A DNA stretch of 64,000 nt from Synanceia verrucosa (lineage: Eukaryota > Chordata > Actinopteri > Perciformes > Synanceiidae): NCBI GenBank assembly GCA_029721515.1, contig CM056550.1, positions 12,073,431-12,137,430 of the forward strand, written 5' to 3'. The notes beneath the pieces were generated by a model. The model did no database searches. It had not been told where the DNA came from and saw nothing but the letters and a program-made list of their open reading frames with translations. Positions 22,048 to 33,654 of the stretch are shown piece by piece. How positions within the stretch are numbered: the first letter of the stretch is position 1; every line of letters begins with the position of its first letter. The position numbers were made by a program, and so were the translations under genes.

Positions 22048-22162
22048 GGTTTGTATATACATATATATACGTATATATATACATACGTATATAAACTGTA
22101 GATATATATATATACGTATATATATATACACACACACACATATATATATATATATATTTTAT
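22048..22162. repeat. (TA)n/(TACG)n/(CA)n microsatellite
   Basis: Compound dinucleotide tract. Open frames across it are artefacts. Confidence 0.95.
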
Positions 22163-22164
22163 AT

Positions 22165-22850
22165 ATGTCATCAATCACACAATGATGTTGTGTTGATGGA
22201 GGTGCATGTATATCACCTAATTCTGCTGGCCACCCCTGCATAATTTCAACACCCCTTGGGCCAGGGTCACCCCTATGAAAAAGTCTAGATCCAAGATTCA
22301 TGTTGCAAACGCACAGACCGAAGCACGCACTTCGTATTTTGAAAAACGAGTCTGATTTAGAGCAGTTAATCCTATGTGGATCCCCCACCTGACACGCACC
22401 AACATCCATTTACAGTCTGCCACTGATTATAAGCTGACCTGTCAAAGTACCTCTCGTTAAAAAAAACTGTAAAGAGTAGAGCTTAGATTTTTGAATGTGA
22501 ATGATGCTATATTCATGGAGGTGCATGCACATCACCTAATTCTGCTGTCTACCCCTGCATGGCTTCGATACCCCATGGGGCACCGCTATGAAAAAGTCTA
22601 GGCACGCCCCTGCTCTGTCTCCCACACTGGCTCTCACTGTCTGCCACTGATTTCAAGCTGAGTTGGACCTGTTGAACTCCTCTGAATGAATCAAAAACCG
22701 TAAGGAGTACAGCTTTGAGGTTTGGACGAGAGGCGGCAGGAACTCGCAACGATCGCAGTGCTGTAAATTTGATGTCTCTAGCCCACTCAGAAGGCTGACA
22801 GCGGCAGGTTAAATATAAGAGGTTTCTCTGCTTTCTCACGCCTTGTGCAA
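22165..22850 (-). mobile_element. Module M7: hAT-like non-autonomous elements, copy 1
   Basis: Contains two related reversed blocks ending in forms of 'aaaaagtctag...cccctg' (around 22275 and 22610). The reverse complement in copy 2 starts 'caggggcgtgtctag', a terminus style common in hAT elements. Inverted relative to 28810-29400. Confidence 0.6.
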
Positions 22851-23215
22851 TATTCTTTTATATACATATATACACACTGTTTCTCATCTATTATGTGCAA
22901 TTTCACTTCCTTCACCATTCCATTCACCATGCTGTTTTTATGACACTGCTTCATTTGCTGTGTTCGGTATTTTTTGTCCACTCATTTTAGTCAATTATGT
23001 TGTACATATAATGACTAGATATTCACTTATTATTATTCACTTATTGTATATATGATGTCATCGTTTTTCCCACTTGTTTATTTTCTACTTATGTTATTAT
23101 TCTTAGTTTTTATAGGCCCTACATGTAATGTTACTCTATCTTTACTGCTGTATGCAATGCAAATTACCCCATCTGTGGGACAAATAAAGGCTTATCTAAT
23201 CTTAGTTTATGAAAC
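22843..23215 (+). mobile_element. LINE 3' untranslated fragment
   Basis: Starts 'tgtgcaatattc' and ends 'tgtgggacaaataaaggctt' plus 'atctaatctta', the typical 3' end of teleost L2/Rex-type LINEs, where a short ATCTT-like tail serves reverse transcription. No coding part. Confidence 0.65.
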
Positions 23216-23830
23216 ATCCCATTATAAACATGTTTTCTGGAAATAAATGTTTTATAGAAATTACCTTTACTGTTCAAGTGGAATTCTGGTAAAGACAGAA
23301 ACACATGAGATCTTAGAGCCACTTCAAAGTGGAATAATCAATATACTTGGGCCAATAAACATCAGTATGGTAAATTGGCTATATAAAGCATTTTATAAAA
23401 ATAGCTATTTTCAAGCTATAACCCACTGTGTTGGAGTATGTGCTGAGTATTAAGTGTACAGTACAAGTTGTCAGCAGGATAGGAGCAGTGGTGGAGCTGT
23501 GTCCTGCTGCTTCTCTTTCAAAATACACAATGGTGAGACAGTAGCACCTGCTCACTGTCTAGAAGTACCTGAAGTGTTGTCCTCCACTTCTTCCACTGTT
23601 CAGCTGCAACACAACAATTAGAGGTGATTTCTTGTGTTCACTGCACACCACCTACTGTAAGCAAAAAATAAAATATTAACAGACTCACTGGTTGTATTGA
23701 TTCAGTATGTTTGCCTTGGGAGACAATTACTGACCATCTAAGGCAAAAGTGTATGTCTATAGTAGCTTTAGAGCATCTCTATTTTTCTTATGACAACAAT
23801 ACATACATTCACATACATTTACACCGGTGG
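23216..23830. other. Unassigned sequence
   Basis: AT-rich, no repeat or gene recognised. Confidence 0.4.
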
Positions 23831-23837
23831 AAGAATG

Positions 23838-24745
23838 CTTAAAAAGAAGCCGAGAGAAAGTTAACCATTTTAAAGAGGGGTCGATTCAACTGTATGGTCA
23901 TTTCAAGGACTACAGACTGAACACATCTGGGGCCTTAGCAACAGAATGAACACATCTGGGGCTTTAACTACAGAGCCAATCAGATGCCGTCACTGGGGGA
24001 CAGCTGTGTTGTGATTGGTTAAGGGTCTGCACGCACCAGACTTATCATTTCATAAACTACTACTGTTACTACTACTGTTTTACAGAACAAGAAAATTCAA
24101 GGTAAGTAACTAACATTACACTATTTAAATTATTATTATTTAAATTATTTCATTGGTGAAATAATTTAAATAGCCGGCTTAATCATATATATTTCATTTA
24201 CTTGATGTTTCTATATTACCCAAGAATGTCAAAAATTAAAGAATTAAAAGTTAGCTAACTTAACATAAGTGATGCTCACACACGGTAAAAATGTAAACTG
24301 TTACCTAAATCATTTTAACAGCTTCCCTCCAGTCTAAGAAGAAAAAGGTGAATGTTAATTTTGTTCAAACTAAACCGTTCTTCCAGCAGTAGCTCGGCTG
24401 GACCGTTAGTCTGAGTTGTACCGAGCTAGCGAGTCGCTTCGTCAACTTCATAACCTACAGGACAAGTCAGGTAGCTTCATGGTTTAGCCACTTTACAGGG
24501 GTTAAAGCTGACATTAGTTAACACCACTTACTTAAAAAGAAGCTGAGAGAAAGTTAACCGTTTTAAAGAGGAATCAAGTCAACTGTATGATCTTTTCAGA
24601 GGCTTTAGCCTAGCAACACACTGAACCAATCAGATGCCGTCATGGGGGGGCAGCTGTGTTATGATAGGTTAAGGGTCTGCGAGATATAGTCAGGTAGCTT
24701 AGCGGTTTAGTCACTTTACAGGGTTAACGCTAACGTTAGTTAACA
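23838..24745. repeat. Two diverged direct repeats (about 23838-24012 and 24535-24690)
   Basis: Both contain 'gagagaaagttaacc', 'ccaatcagatgccgtca' and 'ggttaagggtctgc'. A second pair ('gtcaggtagctt' with 'gttagttaaca') lies at about 24468-24520 and 24690-24745. Between them a possible mini-exon 'aacaagaaaattcaag' is followed by gtaagt (24103). Confidence 0.7.
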
Positions 24746-25048
24746 AGACCGATCTGTTAACGTCAACTGCAGTTAACATCACGAGCTGTCCAAGTGTCAT
24801 ATAAGCTAATATAAGTTACCATAGTTCACATTCGGCCATCAAGGGCACTTCACGGGGGACGTGACGTCACCTCGCAAGCATCACCACGAGCCCAGCAGCT
24901 GCATATGCGCTACATTACACTGCACTGTCACCTTCAGACTTAAGTCAGCTTTGAAAACATCTGCACAGTTAAATAATGATAATGTTAAGAACTATGAAAA
25001 TGCATTGGTGCATTAAATTAAAACAGTGTACAATCATGTGCACGTCTT

Positions 25049-25195
25049 ACCTGCGTGTTTCCTCACTCCACTCACTCCACCTTCGTCGCTGCTCGCACAT
25101 CTATTGCCGTTCATCACTACCTGAATCCTGTAGTCTTCTCCGGACGCTAGTGCGCATGCGCAGCTATCGACAAAGATTGGACAAAAAGAAGATGG
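25049..25195 (-). promoter_or_regulatory. CpG-rich promoter-like spot with NRF-1 palindrome and possible first exon
   Basis: TGCGCATGCGCA at 25151-25162 is a perfect match to the palindromic NRF-1 binding site, found at TATA-less CpG promoters. On the minus strand an ATG (25114-25112) opens MNGNRCASSDEGG... and reaches a consensus donor, cacgcag/gtaagac (exon end 25051). The OB-fold gene starts about 1 kb away on the other strand, so this could be a divergent promoter. No downstream minus-strand exon was identified. Confidence 0.4.
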
Positions 25196-25199
25196 CTCA

Positions 25200-25674
25200 C
25201 TCCTCTGCTGTTTCACTTATCAGCTCCAGTGAAACTAATGTGTTCAACTCATCCAGACTGTTACTGATTGAAACTTTTTTAATTAAGTTTTCACATCTTC
25301 TGGAGCCACTGTGATGGCGTGTACAATGCAGCTTTGCTCTGTAACTTGCAATGAACTGGAACAACACAGGAATGTTTAAATTTAAAACTGTGACATGTTC
25401 TACACTGTATGTGATCGAAGGCTGATTAATGTCAATACACACATTATAAACAGCAAATATATCATCAGGCTTGATTCACAAGATGTTGAAACTTGGTTAA
25501 AAAGGCTTCATAATATTCTGAGTTAAACACATTATTTTTTATACCAGGGCTCATGATGGAAACTGCATAAGTAGTGATCATCTTAGTTGAAACTCTACAT
25601 AGACTCCCATGTTGTGTCAATGTCAGGCTATAAAACAGTGTGAAAGGTTCACAGGGCCTCCTATTGTGCCGGAG
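25200..25674. other. Unassigned sequence upstream of SINE
   Basis: Nothing recognised. It could be the first intron of the downstream split gene. Confidence 0.35.
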
Positions 25675-25687
25675 CCAGCAACATCAT

Positions 25688-26040
25688 CCATCCATCCATT
25701 ATCTACCGCTTATCCTCATAGGGTCGCGGGGGGGCTGGAGCCTATCCCAGCTGTCTTAGGGTGAAAGGCAGGGTACACCCTGGACAAGTCACCACCTCAT
25801 CGCAGGGCACATAGAGACAGACAACCACTCACACTCACATCTACGGTCAATTTAAATTAGCCAATTAACCTAATCCCCATGCATGTTTTTGGATGGTGGG
25901 AGGAGTACCCGGAGAAAACCCATGCAGACACGGGGAGAACATGCAAACTCCACACAGAAAGGCCCTGGACCAGGGATTCGAACCCGGTACCTTCTTGCTG
26001 TGAGGCGACAGTGCTAACCACTACACCACCATGCCGCCCC
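25688..26040 (-). mobile_element. Full-length SINE with 13-bp target duplication
   Basis: From 'ccatccatccattatc' to the head 'caccatgccgcccc', flanked by identical ccagcaacatcat at 25675-25687 and 26041-26053. This copy defines both ends of the family: a head with A and B boxes, and a tail of ATGG repeats. Confidence 0.92.
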
Positions 26041-26187
26041 CCAGCAACATCATGACATCATGAATACTTTATGATCAGGATAATGAACTGTTTGTACTAA
26101 AGGAAGTCCTTGTTTTCTCCAGCTGTTCATCCCAATTATCCAACAGCCCTTTAATACTATACTATATGTTTGTCTCTTTATTTTCAG

Positions 26188-27179
26188 AATGGCTCTCTCA
26201 AAAACCATTGGCATGCCAACTGCCCCATATCAGAGGCTCCCCTCAATAAAAGTAAAAGTACTCTCTTTAAAAGAGAGTACCACCGTGAAGGACTGGCAGT
26301 TTTCAGAGAGCGATGTAAAGGCCCTCTCATCCTACAAAAACTGCAGCAGTCAGCGATGGCACATCCATCAGAAAGATGGTCCTATATGAGCACCTTGCTG
26401 CCCAGGTCAGAGAGGGCAGCAGCTATTTGATTAAAAATTATGCACTTGCCCACTAAGGATTGTACAAATCCATCCTGTCCCACCGGGACACTACAATATA
26501 TAAGTGTGCATCAGTGACTGTACCCTCGCACATGGAGGCCGAAGCGAAAGCCCTCATCCACCCACCATCAAAAATGATGACCATCGTGGACGTGAAACCA
26601 GGGATAGATCACCTGGTTACAATCCAGGGATTCATCAGCAGGGTACATTTCTATAGGAGAACATTGCTTAGAATTTAGTTGCTCCACAAAGTCATGCCTG
26701 TCCTGCTTTTGAACATTGTATGACATTTTCTAAAAACTTTGTCTTTTGTCACATTTTAGTGCATGAACATCACCAAGCACACCACGACGGGGAACATGGC
26801 TGCGCCTCTGAGGCAAATCTCTGTAAAGGAAGTAAGGAACTGCTAAATGATGTGTTTGTTTCACATATGAAGCTCATTTGTCACGCTGTTTAAGTAATGA
26901 TTCACACTACGTGGGGAAAATGCACATTTTGCATAAATTAAGAGTTTTACAATTTGACCAGGGAGTTTGTTCCTCAGTGTAACAGTCAGTAAACACTGCT
27001 CATGCACTCTGCTTTTTTATTGCAGAATGAAGGGGAGGTCAAAGTTTCAGTCTGGAGAGAGGTGAACTTAACAGTGACTTCCCTGCAGGATGGGATGAGT
27101 GTTCAAATGACCCACCTGAGGGTGGCGAACTCTGCCTCTGAAGGGCTAACCCTCCATACTACGGTACACACAGATACTG
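26188..27179 (+). pseudogene. Split OB-fold (RPA1-like) gene remnant
   Basis: Three exons with proper GT-AG borders and matching phases: 26188-26642, 26760-26831 and 27026-27179. Exon 1 starts with ATG at 26189 (MALSKTIGMPTAPYQR). The reading then changes frame near 26385 and meets TAA at 26454-26456 before continuing open (SILSHRDTTIYKC ... IVDVKPGIDHLVTIQGF). Exon 2 adds 24 codons, and exon 3 adds NEGEVKVSVWREVNLTVTS. The pattern of short beta-rich segments with V.VWRE...T. resembles the two OB folds of RPA1-like single-stranded DNA-binding proteins, of which teleosts have multicopy uncharacterised relatives. This is inference from pattern, not alignment. The frameshift and stop indicate a pseudogene, or an assembly error at that point. 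A nuclear nucleic-acid-binding role would be expected of an intact copy. Confidence 0.6.
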
Positions 27180-27264
27180 GTGAGTGTATGACGAACATAT
27201 TTTATTATTGTATTGATAGCCACTTTATTATTCATATATTACTGATTGTCACATAAGCAAGTCC

Positions 27265-27474
27265 ATGCAGCAACATGTGTGGGAAAAAACTCTAACCGTG
27301 CCACCCACATTCATGGACAAGATAAGGGTGATTTACCATGGAGGCCTGGTACGTGAGGTCCAAGAGGTCCAGGAGGACCAGGAAGTCGGGGACCCCCAGG
27401 ACCCCCTGGACCATCAGGACCCCCAGGACCCCCTGGACTCCAGTGATCCTCTTTACAATGAGGTCATGCTGTAA
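27265..27474 (+). other. Possible terminal exon with acidic PQDPLD repeats
   Basis: Open frame WEKTLTVPPTFMDKIRV...HGGL followed by repeats of DPQDPLD and the end NEVML-stop. It lies just downstream of the OB-fold exons, but I could not find an acceptor that keeps the phase-1 junction from 27179. Another frame of the same bases reads collagen-like Gly-X-Y (GPPGPPGPSGPPGPPG), immediately preceded by a stop. Confidence 0.35.
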
Positions 27475-27654
27475 AAAGTTTGTTTCATTTGTTTTGTTCT
27501 GTGTTGTTTTTAATTGTTAATTGTTACAAGTCATTCAATTGTTCAAAAATGTTGTTTGTTTTACATGTATAAAATAATAAAATGAATATCATCAAACATG
27601 TTGAGTTTATTACTGCATGATGTAGAATGAATACTCTGGAGCAGATTTAATCAT

Positions 27655-28430
27655 AAATTTAATCTCTTAATCTCAGGGTGCTACGGAGTTCTTGACCTAG
27701 TGTACAGTGATTCAATTACTTTATATACACACACAAATCAAATAACCAAGTTCTTTATAAATGAGATGTTTATTTGACAAACTAAATGACCAGATTACTA
27801 ACAGAAAATAATAGAAAATATAAAATAACGGAATGCAGGAAGATTGATGAATGAATAAATGGTATTAATTCAATGTGACCATAATAGAATGAATGATTAA
27901 AAAAAAGGAAAGATGGATGAACAAATGATTAATTATTTCAGTGTAACCAGTTAGATTCAGTGATTGATATCTATGAACCACATTAAGAGTTGTACTGTTG
28001 TTAACAACACTTAATTCAGGGTTTGTGCTCCGTTCAGCAGTTGAGAGTTTGAGAGGCATCAGAGAAGGCTGTGGAGCAGTTTACTATTCTGAATCTAAGT
28101 TTTAGTATTTTATTATTCAGTATGATTAAGTTCTCTAGATAAACTCTAAATTTGGCCAGTTAATTTAGTATCTAATCATCAAACTCTTTAATATGTGAAG
28201 ATGTACAGTAGGTGTATCATATCACCGCTCGTAGATAGATGGAAGGTGTTGAGCAGTGAGGAGTGGCTGCAGGTTCTGTCTGGACCTCGGGTGCTTGGAT
28301 CTGCTGGATCCCATGGAGGCGACTTCGGCTTGAGTCACTTCATCGCCGGTCTCTCTCTCTCTGACATCAGTGGTCATCTTTGGAAATCTGTGGACATCTC
28401 TGGACAGCTTTGGTTGACATGACTCGGCAT
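27655..28430 (-). repeat. Module M4, copy 3 (partial, diverged)
   Basis: Matches parts of 49980-50760, with several deletions. The clustered 'gtggacatctctggacag' repeats are at 28385-28410. Confidence 0.75.
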
Positions 28431-28488
28431 GAATTGTTTCCATGTCAATCTGTCAGTCTCTGAGTAGCGAGTCACTGTACCCTTCAAC

Positions 28489-28491
<3 letters not shown>

Positions 28492-28521
<30 letters not shown>
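28492..28521. repeat. (GT)n microsatellite
   Basis: Pure dinucleotide run after M4 copy 3. Confidence 0.95.
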
Positions 28522-28523
<2 letters not shown>

Positions 28524-28559
28524 TTGTAGTGCTGTCCCTTAGTGGTTAACATGGGTGTC

Positions 28560-28809
28560 TATTGCGTGCACTAGAGTGGGAGAACTACACACCTAGAGTG
28601 GAGGACAGCTTCTAAATCGTCGCATAAGATATTTAAATCGCGATTGTGAGGGCTATGTACACCCCACTGACATAATTTTTACAGCAAAACTTTGGAAATT
28701 TCGTCCCGGTCGTAACAATGTGTCTGTGGTGTCTGTGAAATTTATAATTTGGGCTTCAGACCCTTAATTAGGGCAGCACCTCCCAAAATCCCTCCATAGG
28801 GTCCTGTTT
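28560..28809. other. Unassigned sequence
   Basis: Ordinary AT-rich sequence adjoining M7. Probably part of the same DNA-element remains, but not matched in copy 1. Confidence 0.35.
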
Positions 28810-29400
28810 TATTTTTCAGAGGAAAAGGCGTGAGAAAGCAGAGAAACCTCGTGTTTAACCTGCCGCTGTCGGCCTTCAGAGTGGGCTAGAGACATAAAAT
28901 TTACAGCTCTGCTATCATCACGAGCCCCTGCCGCCTCTCGTCCAAACCTCAAAGCCGTACTCCTTACGGTTTTTGATTTATTCAGAGGAGTTTGACAGGT
29001 CCAACTCAGCTTGAAATCAGTGGTAGTCAGTGAGAGCCAGTGTGGGAGACAGAGCAGGGGCGTGCCTAGACTTTTTCATAGACGTGCCCCACAGGGTGTC
29101 GAAGCCATGCAGGGGTGGACAGCATTTTGAAAAATGAGTCTGATTCAGAACTCTGATTTAATCTTCACAGCGAAGCACAAAGTGCATGCTTCGGTGTGTG
29201 CGTTTGCAACATGAATCTTGGACAGGCACACATTTAATGTGGATGGTAGACACACCAGGGGCGTGTCTAGACTTCTTCATAGGGGTGGCCCTGGCCCAAG
29301 GGGTGTTGAAATTATGTCGGGGTGGCCAGCAGAATTCGATGATATTCATGCACCTCCATCAACACAGCATCACTGTGTGATTGATGATATTATCAATCTC
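28810..29400 (+). mobile_element. Module M7: hAT-like non-autonomous elements, copy 2
   Basis: Two direct termini 'caggggcgtgcctagac' (29055) and 'caggggcgtgtctagac' (29258), each followed by 'ttcata' and a 'ggggtgg...cc' motif. Inverted copy of 22165-22850. Open frames are incidental. Confidence 0.6.
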
Positions 29401-29441
29401 ACACACAGATACACACCCACACACACCCACGCATACACACC

Positions 29442-29483
<42 letters not shown>

Positions 29484-29602
29484 TACACACCCACATACAC
29501 ACACCCACACACGCACACATGCATACACACACCCACACACACACACGCACACCCACACACACCCACGCATACACACCCACATACACACACCCACACACAC
29601 AC
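29400..29602. repeat. (CA)n/cccacgcatacac array
   Basis: Same compound repeat as 15253-15440. It joins M7 to M6. Confidence 0.95.
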
Positions 29603-29830
29603 AGTGCAGCTAGGACCAGCTGGTCTGACCGGCAGAGACAACGCGTTAAATCTGTCAGTGCATTTATTCTAATTCTAATTCTAATACCGGTGTTTGTCAG
29701 TTTATAGAATCCCGTTTGTTCAGGCTTTTATTTTGACATAATAAAAGTATAAGAATAAATCCCCAGTGTAGCTTGGCTGGCTTGATGTGGTATGACTGTC
29801 ATTGATATATTATCTATGTTAACACTGTTC
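29603..29830 (-). repeat. Module M6, copy 2
   Basis: Reverse of 8225-8663 with a deletion of the middle part. Same boundary 'gtgcagctaggaccagctgg' against the CA array. Confidence 0.8.
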
Positions 29831-30040
29831 ATGATAGTTATTGATGTGACTGTAAATTGATCAATTGTCTCCTCCTCTACCAATATTGCAGAGTATAATA
29901 GGAGGAAGAACTAATACTGACTGATGTCTGAGTTCAACCTTTAGCTCTTCATAGACTTTGCTGACATTTTATTTGTGAGATATAATGACTTTATAGAGTG
30001 ATCTTGCTGTTTTTCAACATTATAGTTGTGAAGTAGAAAC

Positions 30041-30502
30041 CAGAGCAGTGGATTAAACAGAGTGGCGACACTCCCACAGGCATACGCTGTACAGCCCGGC
30101 GGACCCCACTTCTGGGTTATGGAACTCTCAATAGTTCCAACATGGCCGCCTGTCACGTCGGACGCCGTTCACTTCTATGGCCACAAGGCAAGCACTCACC
30201 GAGGTAAAATGATAAAATATCAACCAGTTTAATGGCAATACGTGTGTTATTGATATCGAGGGGACCCCTTTATATGTAAAAATGTATGTCCCAAATGTAA
30301 TTAGTTTTTTTTTAGTCAGGAATTGGGATAGATTTTTTTTATTTTTTATTTTATTTTTTAATATTTTTATGATAATAGCTGCCTGCATTTGACATATGAC
30401 TTTATTAAATGTGTTTATATGTAATGTTTTGTATGTATCTGTGATTGTTCAATAGCATTGGTGGTATTTATTATAATAGCATTTTTGATTTTTTTTTCTT
30501 GT

Positions 30503-30544
<42 letters not shown>

Positions 30545-31023
30545 TTGTGACATTCATTTAAATTCCCCACATAAAATCTCTGAATGAAAACCATAATTTA
30601 TCATCATTGTCCAATCTCAGAAAGTGTTCGAGAATAGCCTTATGTTGCTAAATAAGAGATCACTTTGCATCAGGTTACGATATATTGTTCCTTATTATCC
30701 AGTTAGTGAAGCTAGCAAAGTTTTCCCTCCAAAAACACAACCAGACAAACTTGTCATATTTCACTTTTATTTGTCATATAGGCACTCAATATACGCAAGT
30801 GACTTTGACGTGTACACAGTAATCTAATAAGAGTTGCAAATGTTGACTTATTACGGTTAATTTTAATATTTACCTCTTAAATGTGCACTCACTGCAGTCT
30901 GTCCTGTTGAAGAGCATGGACAGTGCAGGCTACACTTGGAACTATTGAGGGGTACATGAACCACGTGACCGCTCCGGCAGCGAGATCTGAAGTTGTCGCC
31001 ACTCTGTTTAATCCACTGCTCTG
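30041..31023. mobile_element. Non-autonomous DNA transposon (MITE-like), 983 bp
   Basis: Perfect 30-bp terminal inverted repeats (cagagcagtggattaaacag... at 30041-30070 and its complement at 30994-31023). The inner ends share 'ctcaatagttcca' further in. No transposase frame. The 8-bp flanks do not match, so target duplication and superfamily are unresolved. It contains a (CA)n tract (30506-30541). Confidence 0.75.
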
Positions 31024-31745
31024 CATCGACCCAAGAACAAGGACAAAGGAGCCGCATAAACCCCTGTATATTATATTGATGAGACTGAGGTGGAGAGGGT
31101 GAAAACCTTCAAGGTTCTTGGCACCAACATCAGCGAGGACCTCACCTGGTCTCACAATACCCAAAAATCCTCAGCTGCTTCTACAGATGCACTATCGAGA
31201 GTGTCCTTACAGCCTCTATCATGAGCTGGTACGGAAACTGCTCAGCACAAGACAGGAAGGCACTCCAGCGGGTGATCAGGACTTCACAGCACATTGCTGA
31301 AGCAGCGTTCCCCTCACTGTAAGATATTTACAAAACCAGAGTCCTACGAAGAACACACAACCTCATCAGAGACAACAGACACCCACAACACTCACTCTTC
31401 ACACTGCAACCATCAGGCAGACGTTACAGGAGTTTGAAGTCCAGGACCACAAGGCTGACAAACAGCTTCTATCCACAGGCCATCAGGCTTCTCAATGAAT
31501 CACTCACACTCACACTCGCCACACGTAACACATGCACATCTTCATAACATTGAACACTGTATTGTTGGTATTGTATTGTTGCTTTTAATTGTTTAGTGTT
31601 GTTTTTATTACTATTGTTTCTCCTGTTCTTATTTATTCTAATGTGTCATCTTTTTTTAGGGAGAATGAACTGAATAAGAATTTCACTGTGTAGTATAACT
31701 GTATCTGCTTTGCTGTGCATATGAGAATAAAACTTTTGAACTCTT
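31024..31745 (+). mobile_element. LINE 3' part (RT C-terminus plus 3' UTR), L2/CR1/Rex-like
   Basis: Reads ETEVERVKTFKVLGTNIS then, after an internal deletion and frame change, CFYRCTIESVLTASIMSWYG, DRKALQRVIRTSQH, and, past a stop, LFTLQPSGRRYRS and NSFYPQAIRLLN. These are hallmark segments of the C-terminal RT region of this LINE group. It is followed by a 3' UTR ending 'gagaataaaacttttg'. Dead copy with a frameshift and a stop. Confidence 0.88.
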
Positions 31746-32079
31746 ATATCTGCACCACATTCCTGAACAAAATATATTCTCTGCTCAATAATGATAACCG
31801 CTCACTCTCAGCATTTCTCCTGGGCTCAATCACATTCCCTCTCTCTCTCCTCTTCTTCTGTGCTCACTCAGCACAGTTCACCGTTATGCCCATAGTGCCA
31901 CATCAACCAACCAATCAGGTGGCAGAAGAAGGTTGATTCTGAGTGTCTGTTTTGTCTCCAATCATATAACTTATGATTATGACATGATTGTTGTCTTTGG
32001 AACTTCACAATTCAGAGATGGAACTTCCTGAATTCTGAGATACTGAGATTGCAGACATACTGAGTCTATTTGCCATATG
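31746..32079. other. Unassigned sequence
   Basis: Between two LINE fragments of different families. Nothing recognised. Confidence 0.4.
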
Positions 32080-32420
32080 CAGAAATTTTCTGATGATAGT
32101 GTTCTTATCAGTCTTATCAATAAGGGTGACGACTTGGCCTATAAAAGGGAGATTGATTTCTTTTCCCGTTATTGTGATGCCAATTTTCTACAGATTAATG
32201 TTGATTAAACTAAAGAGTAAGTTATCAGCTTCAGTAAGAATAAGGCGAGTGTCTCGTCTGTCACCATCAAGTGGCAGGAGGTAGAAATAGTTCAGTTTCA
32301 TAAGTACCTTGGTATTTATTTTGACAGTAAACTGGATTGGAAGAAGAATTCTGACTCTGTGTTAAAGAAAGCCCAAACATTTCTGAAAAGATGACAATAG
32401 GAACTATTTCTCTGAACTCT
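32080..32420 (+). mobile_element. LINE RT core fragment, second family
   Basis: One frame, with two early stop codons and further stops at its end, reads KFSDDSVLISL (degenerate active-site box with the DD pair), FFSRYCDANFLQIN, then EIVQFHKYLGIYFDSKLDW. This is the palm-to-thumb order of non-LTR reverse transcriptases. It is a decayed internal fragment, distinct from 31024-31745. Confidence 0.82.
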
Positions 32421-33654
32421 TCCTGTGATCCTTCTTAAAGCTTTTGTGTTTTGTTCACTATGAAAAATAAAGATTTTAGGTGAGCTTTTATCTTTTCATA
32501 TAGAGAAGATCCAGGAATGCTGTGTTGTGTGTGTTTCAAAAATGACTCATTAATGACTAGGACTCAGCACGGTGGAGCTGAAACATGTTTGTCGACTCCC
32601 CCAACCATCAACAAATTCAGTTAAAATGCAAATACATGCACCTTGACACCTGCCACAGTCAATGTTTAGCATGTCGACACAGACATTGCTTGTAGTTTGC
32701 TTGCTTCGACTTTTTTCAGAGTTTTTCAGTGCTTACATTATATCATATTATATGATGGGCAGCACAATGAGGACATGAAGACATGAACGCTCCCTCACCA
32801 GCAGCTTCCTGCTTCAGTCATGAGAAGAATGACAGCAATAGGCTTCTGAATGGTTGGTTTTATTTTGAAAAACTATATCAGGGATAATCCAACGGTTACA
32901 CATTAATGGTAACGATTCCTAACAAGATCTATTGTTTTGATAGTTTCAGTCGTTGGTTTTTTGTTCCAACAGGAGTATAAGTATCTGGACTCTCTACCAG
33001 TCAGTTAGAACTGAAGAAGCCTCTTGGATGAGAGGTGAGACATCTTTAACAAACCTCAAGCAAGTCCAGTTGACTTTTTTTTTAGCCAACTCGAAATGCA
33101 TCTGTATGTTCATGTTTACTCACATTACTGAAACAAGTAAAACTCATTTTATTTCTGTCTGTACTGTTTATATCTGTTATAAAAGCTAGCAAGATAACAT
33201 AACTGTGTGAAATATCACATTTGCACCACATTTACATGTTTATAAATATATATATAGGTTTAAGTTTACATGTCATGCATCAAATCACTAACATCCACTG
33301 ATCAGGTATAATATTCTGACCACTGACAGGTGAAGTGAATAACACTGATGATCTCTTCATCATCACAAAATATTCCAACATGGTCAGCAAATTACAGGTA
33401 GCCTTCAGGTCAGATCTAACAGGGTGTAATCATTTCTGTGACTTCCTGTATCCTCTCTGAAAGCTGCACTTCTTTTTCAGTCTTCATCTTTTCTTCAGCA
33501 GGTGCTCACTGATGGAGTGCTGCACACTTTAACAGGTTTTCTGAGCTGCATATGAAATGATCGTATGAAACACATCAATGCTGGGATAAACTCTTTGAGT
33601 GCCATACACATGTTTGTACATCATTTAAAATCCAACGCTGGAGTGCCACTGACA
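32421..33654. other. Mostly unassigned; two short repeat remnants
   Basis: 32985-33095 contains 'agaactgaagaagcctcttg', a sequence I associate with a dispersed teleost repeat of uncertain class. 33296-33365 (cactgatcaggtataatatt) resembles a Tc1/mariner-like inverted terminal sequence. Neither is long enough to be sure. Confidence 0.35.

Noticed and set aside
29381..29707. Thr-His-Pro rich frames as histidine-rich proteins
   Set aside because: They are translations of the CA array.
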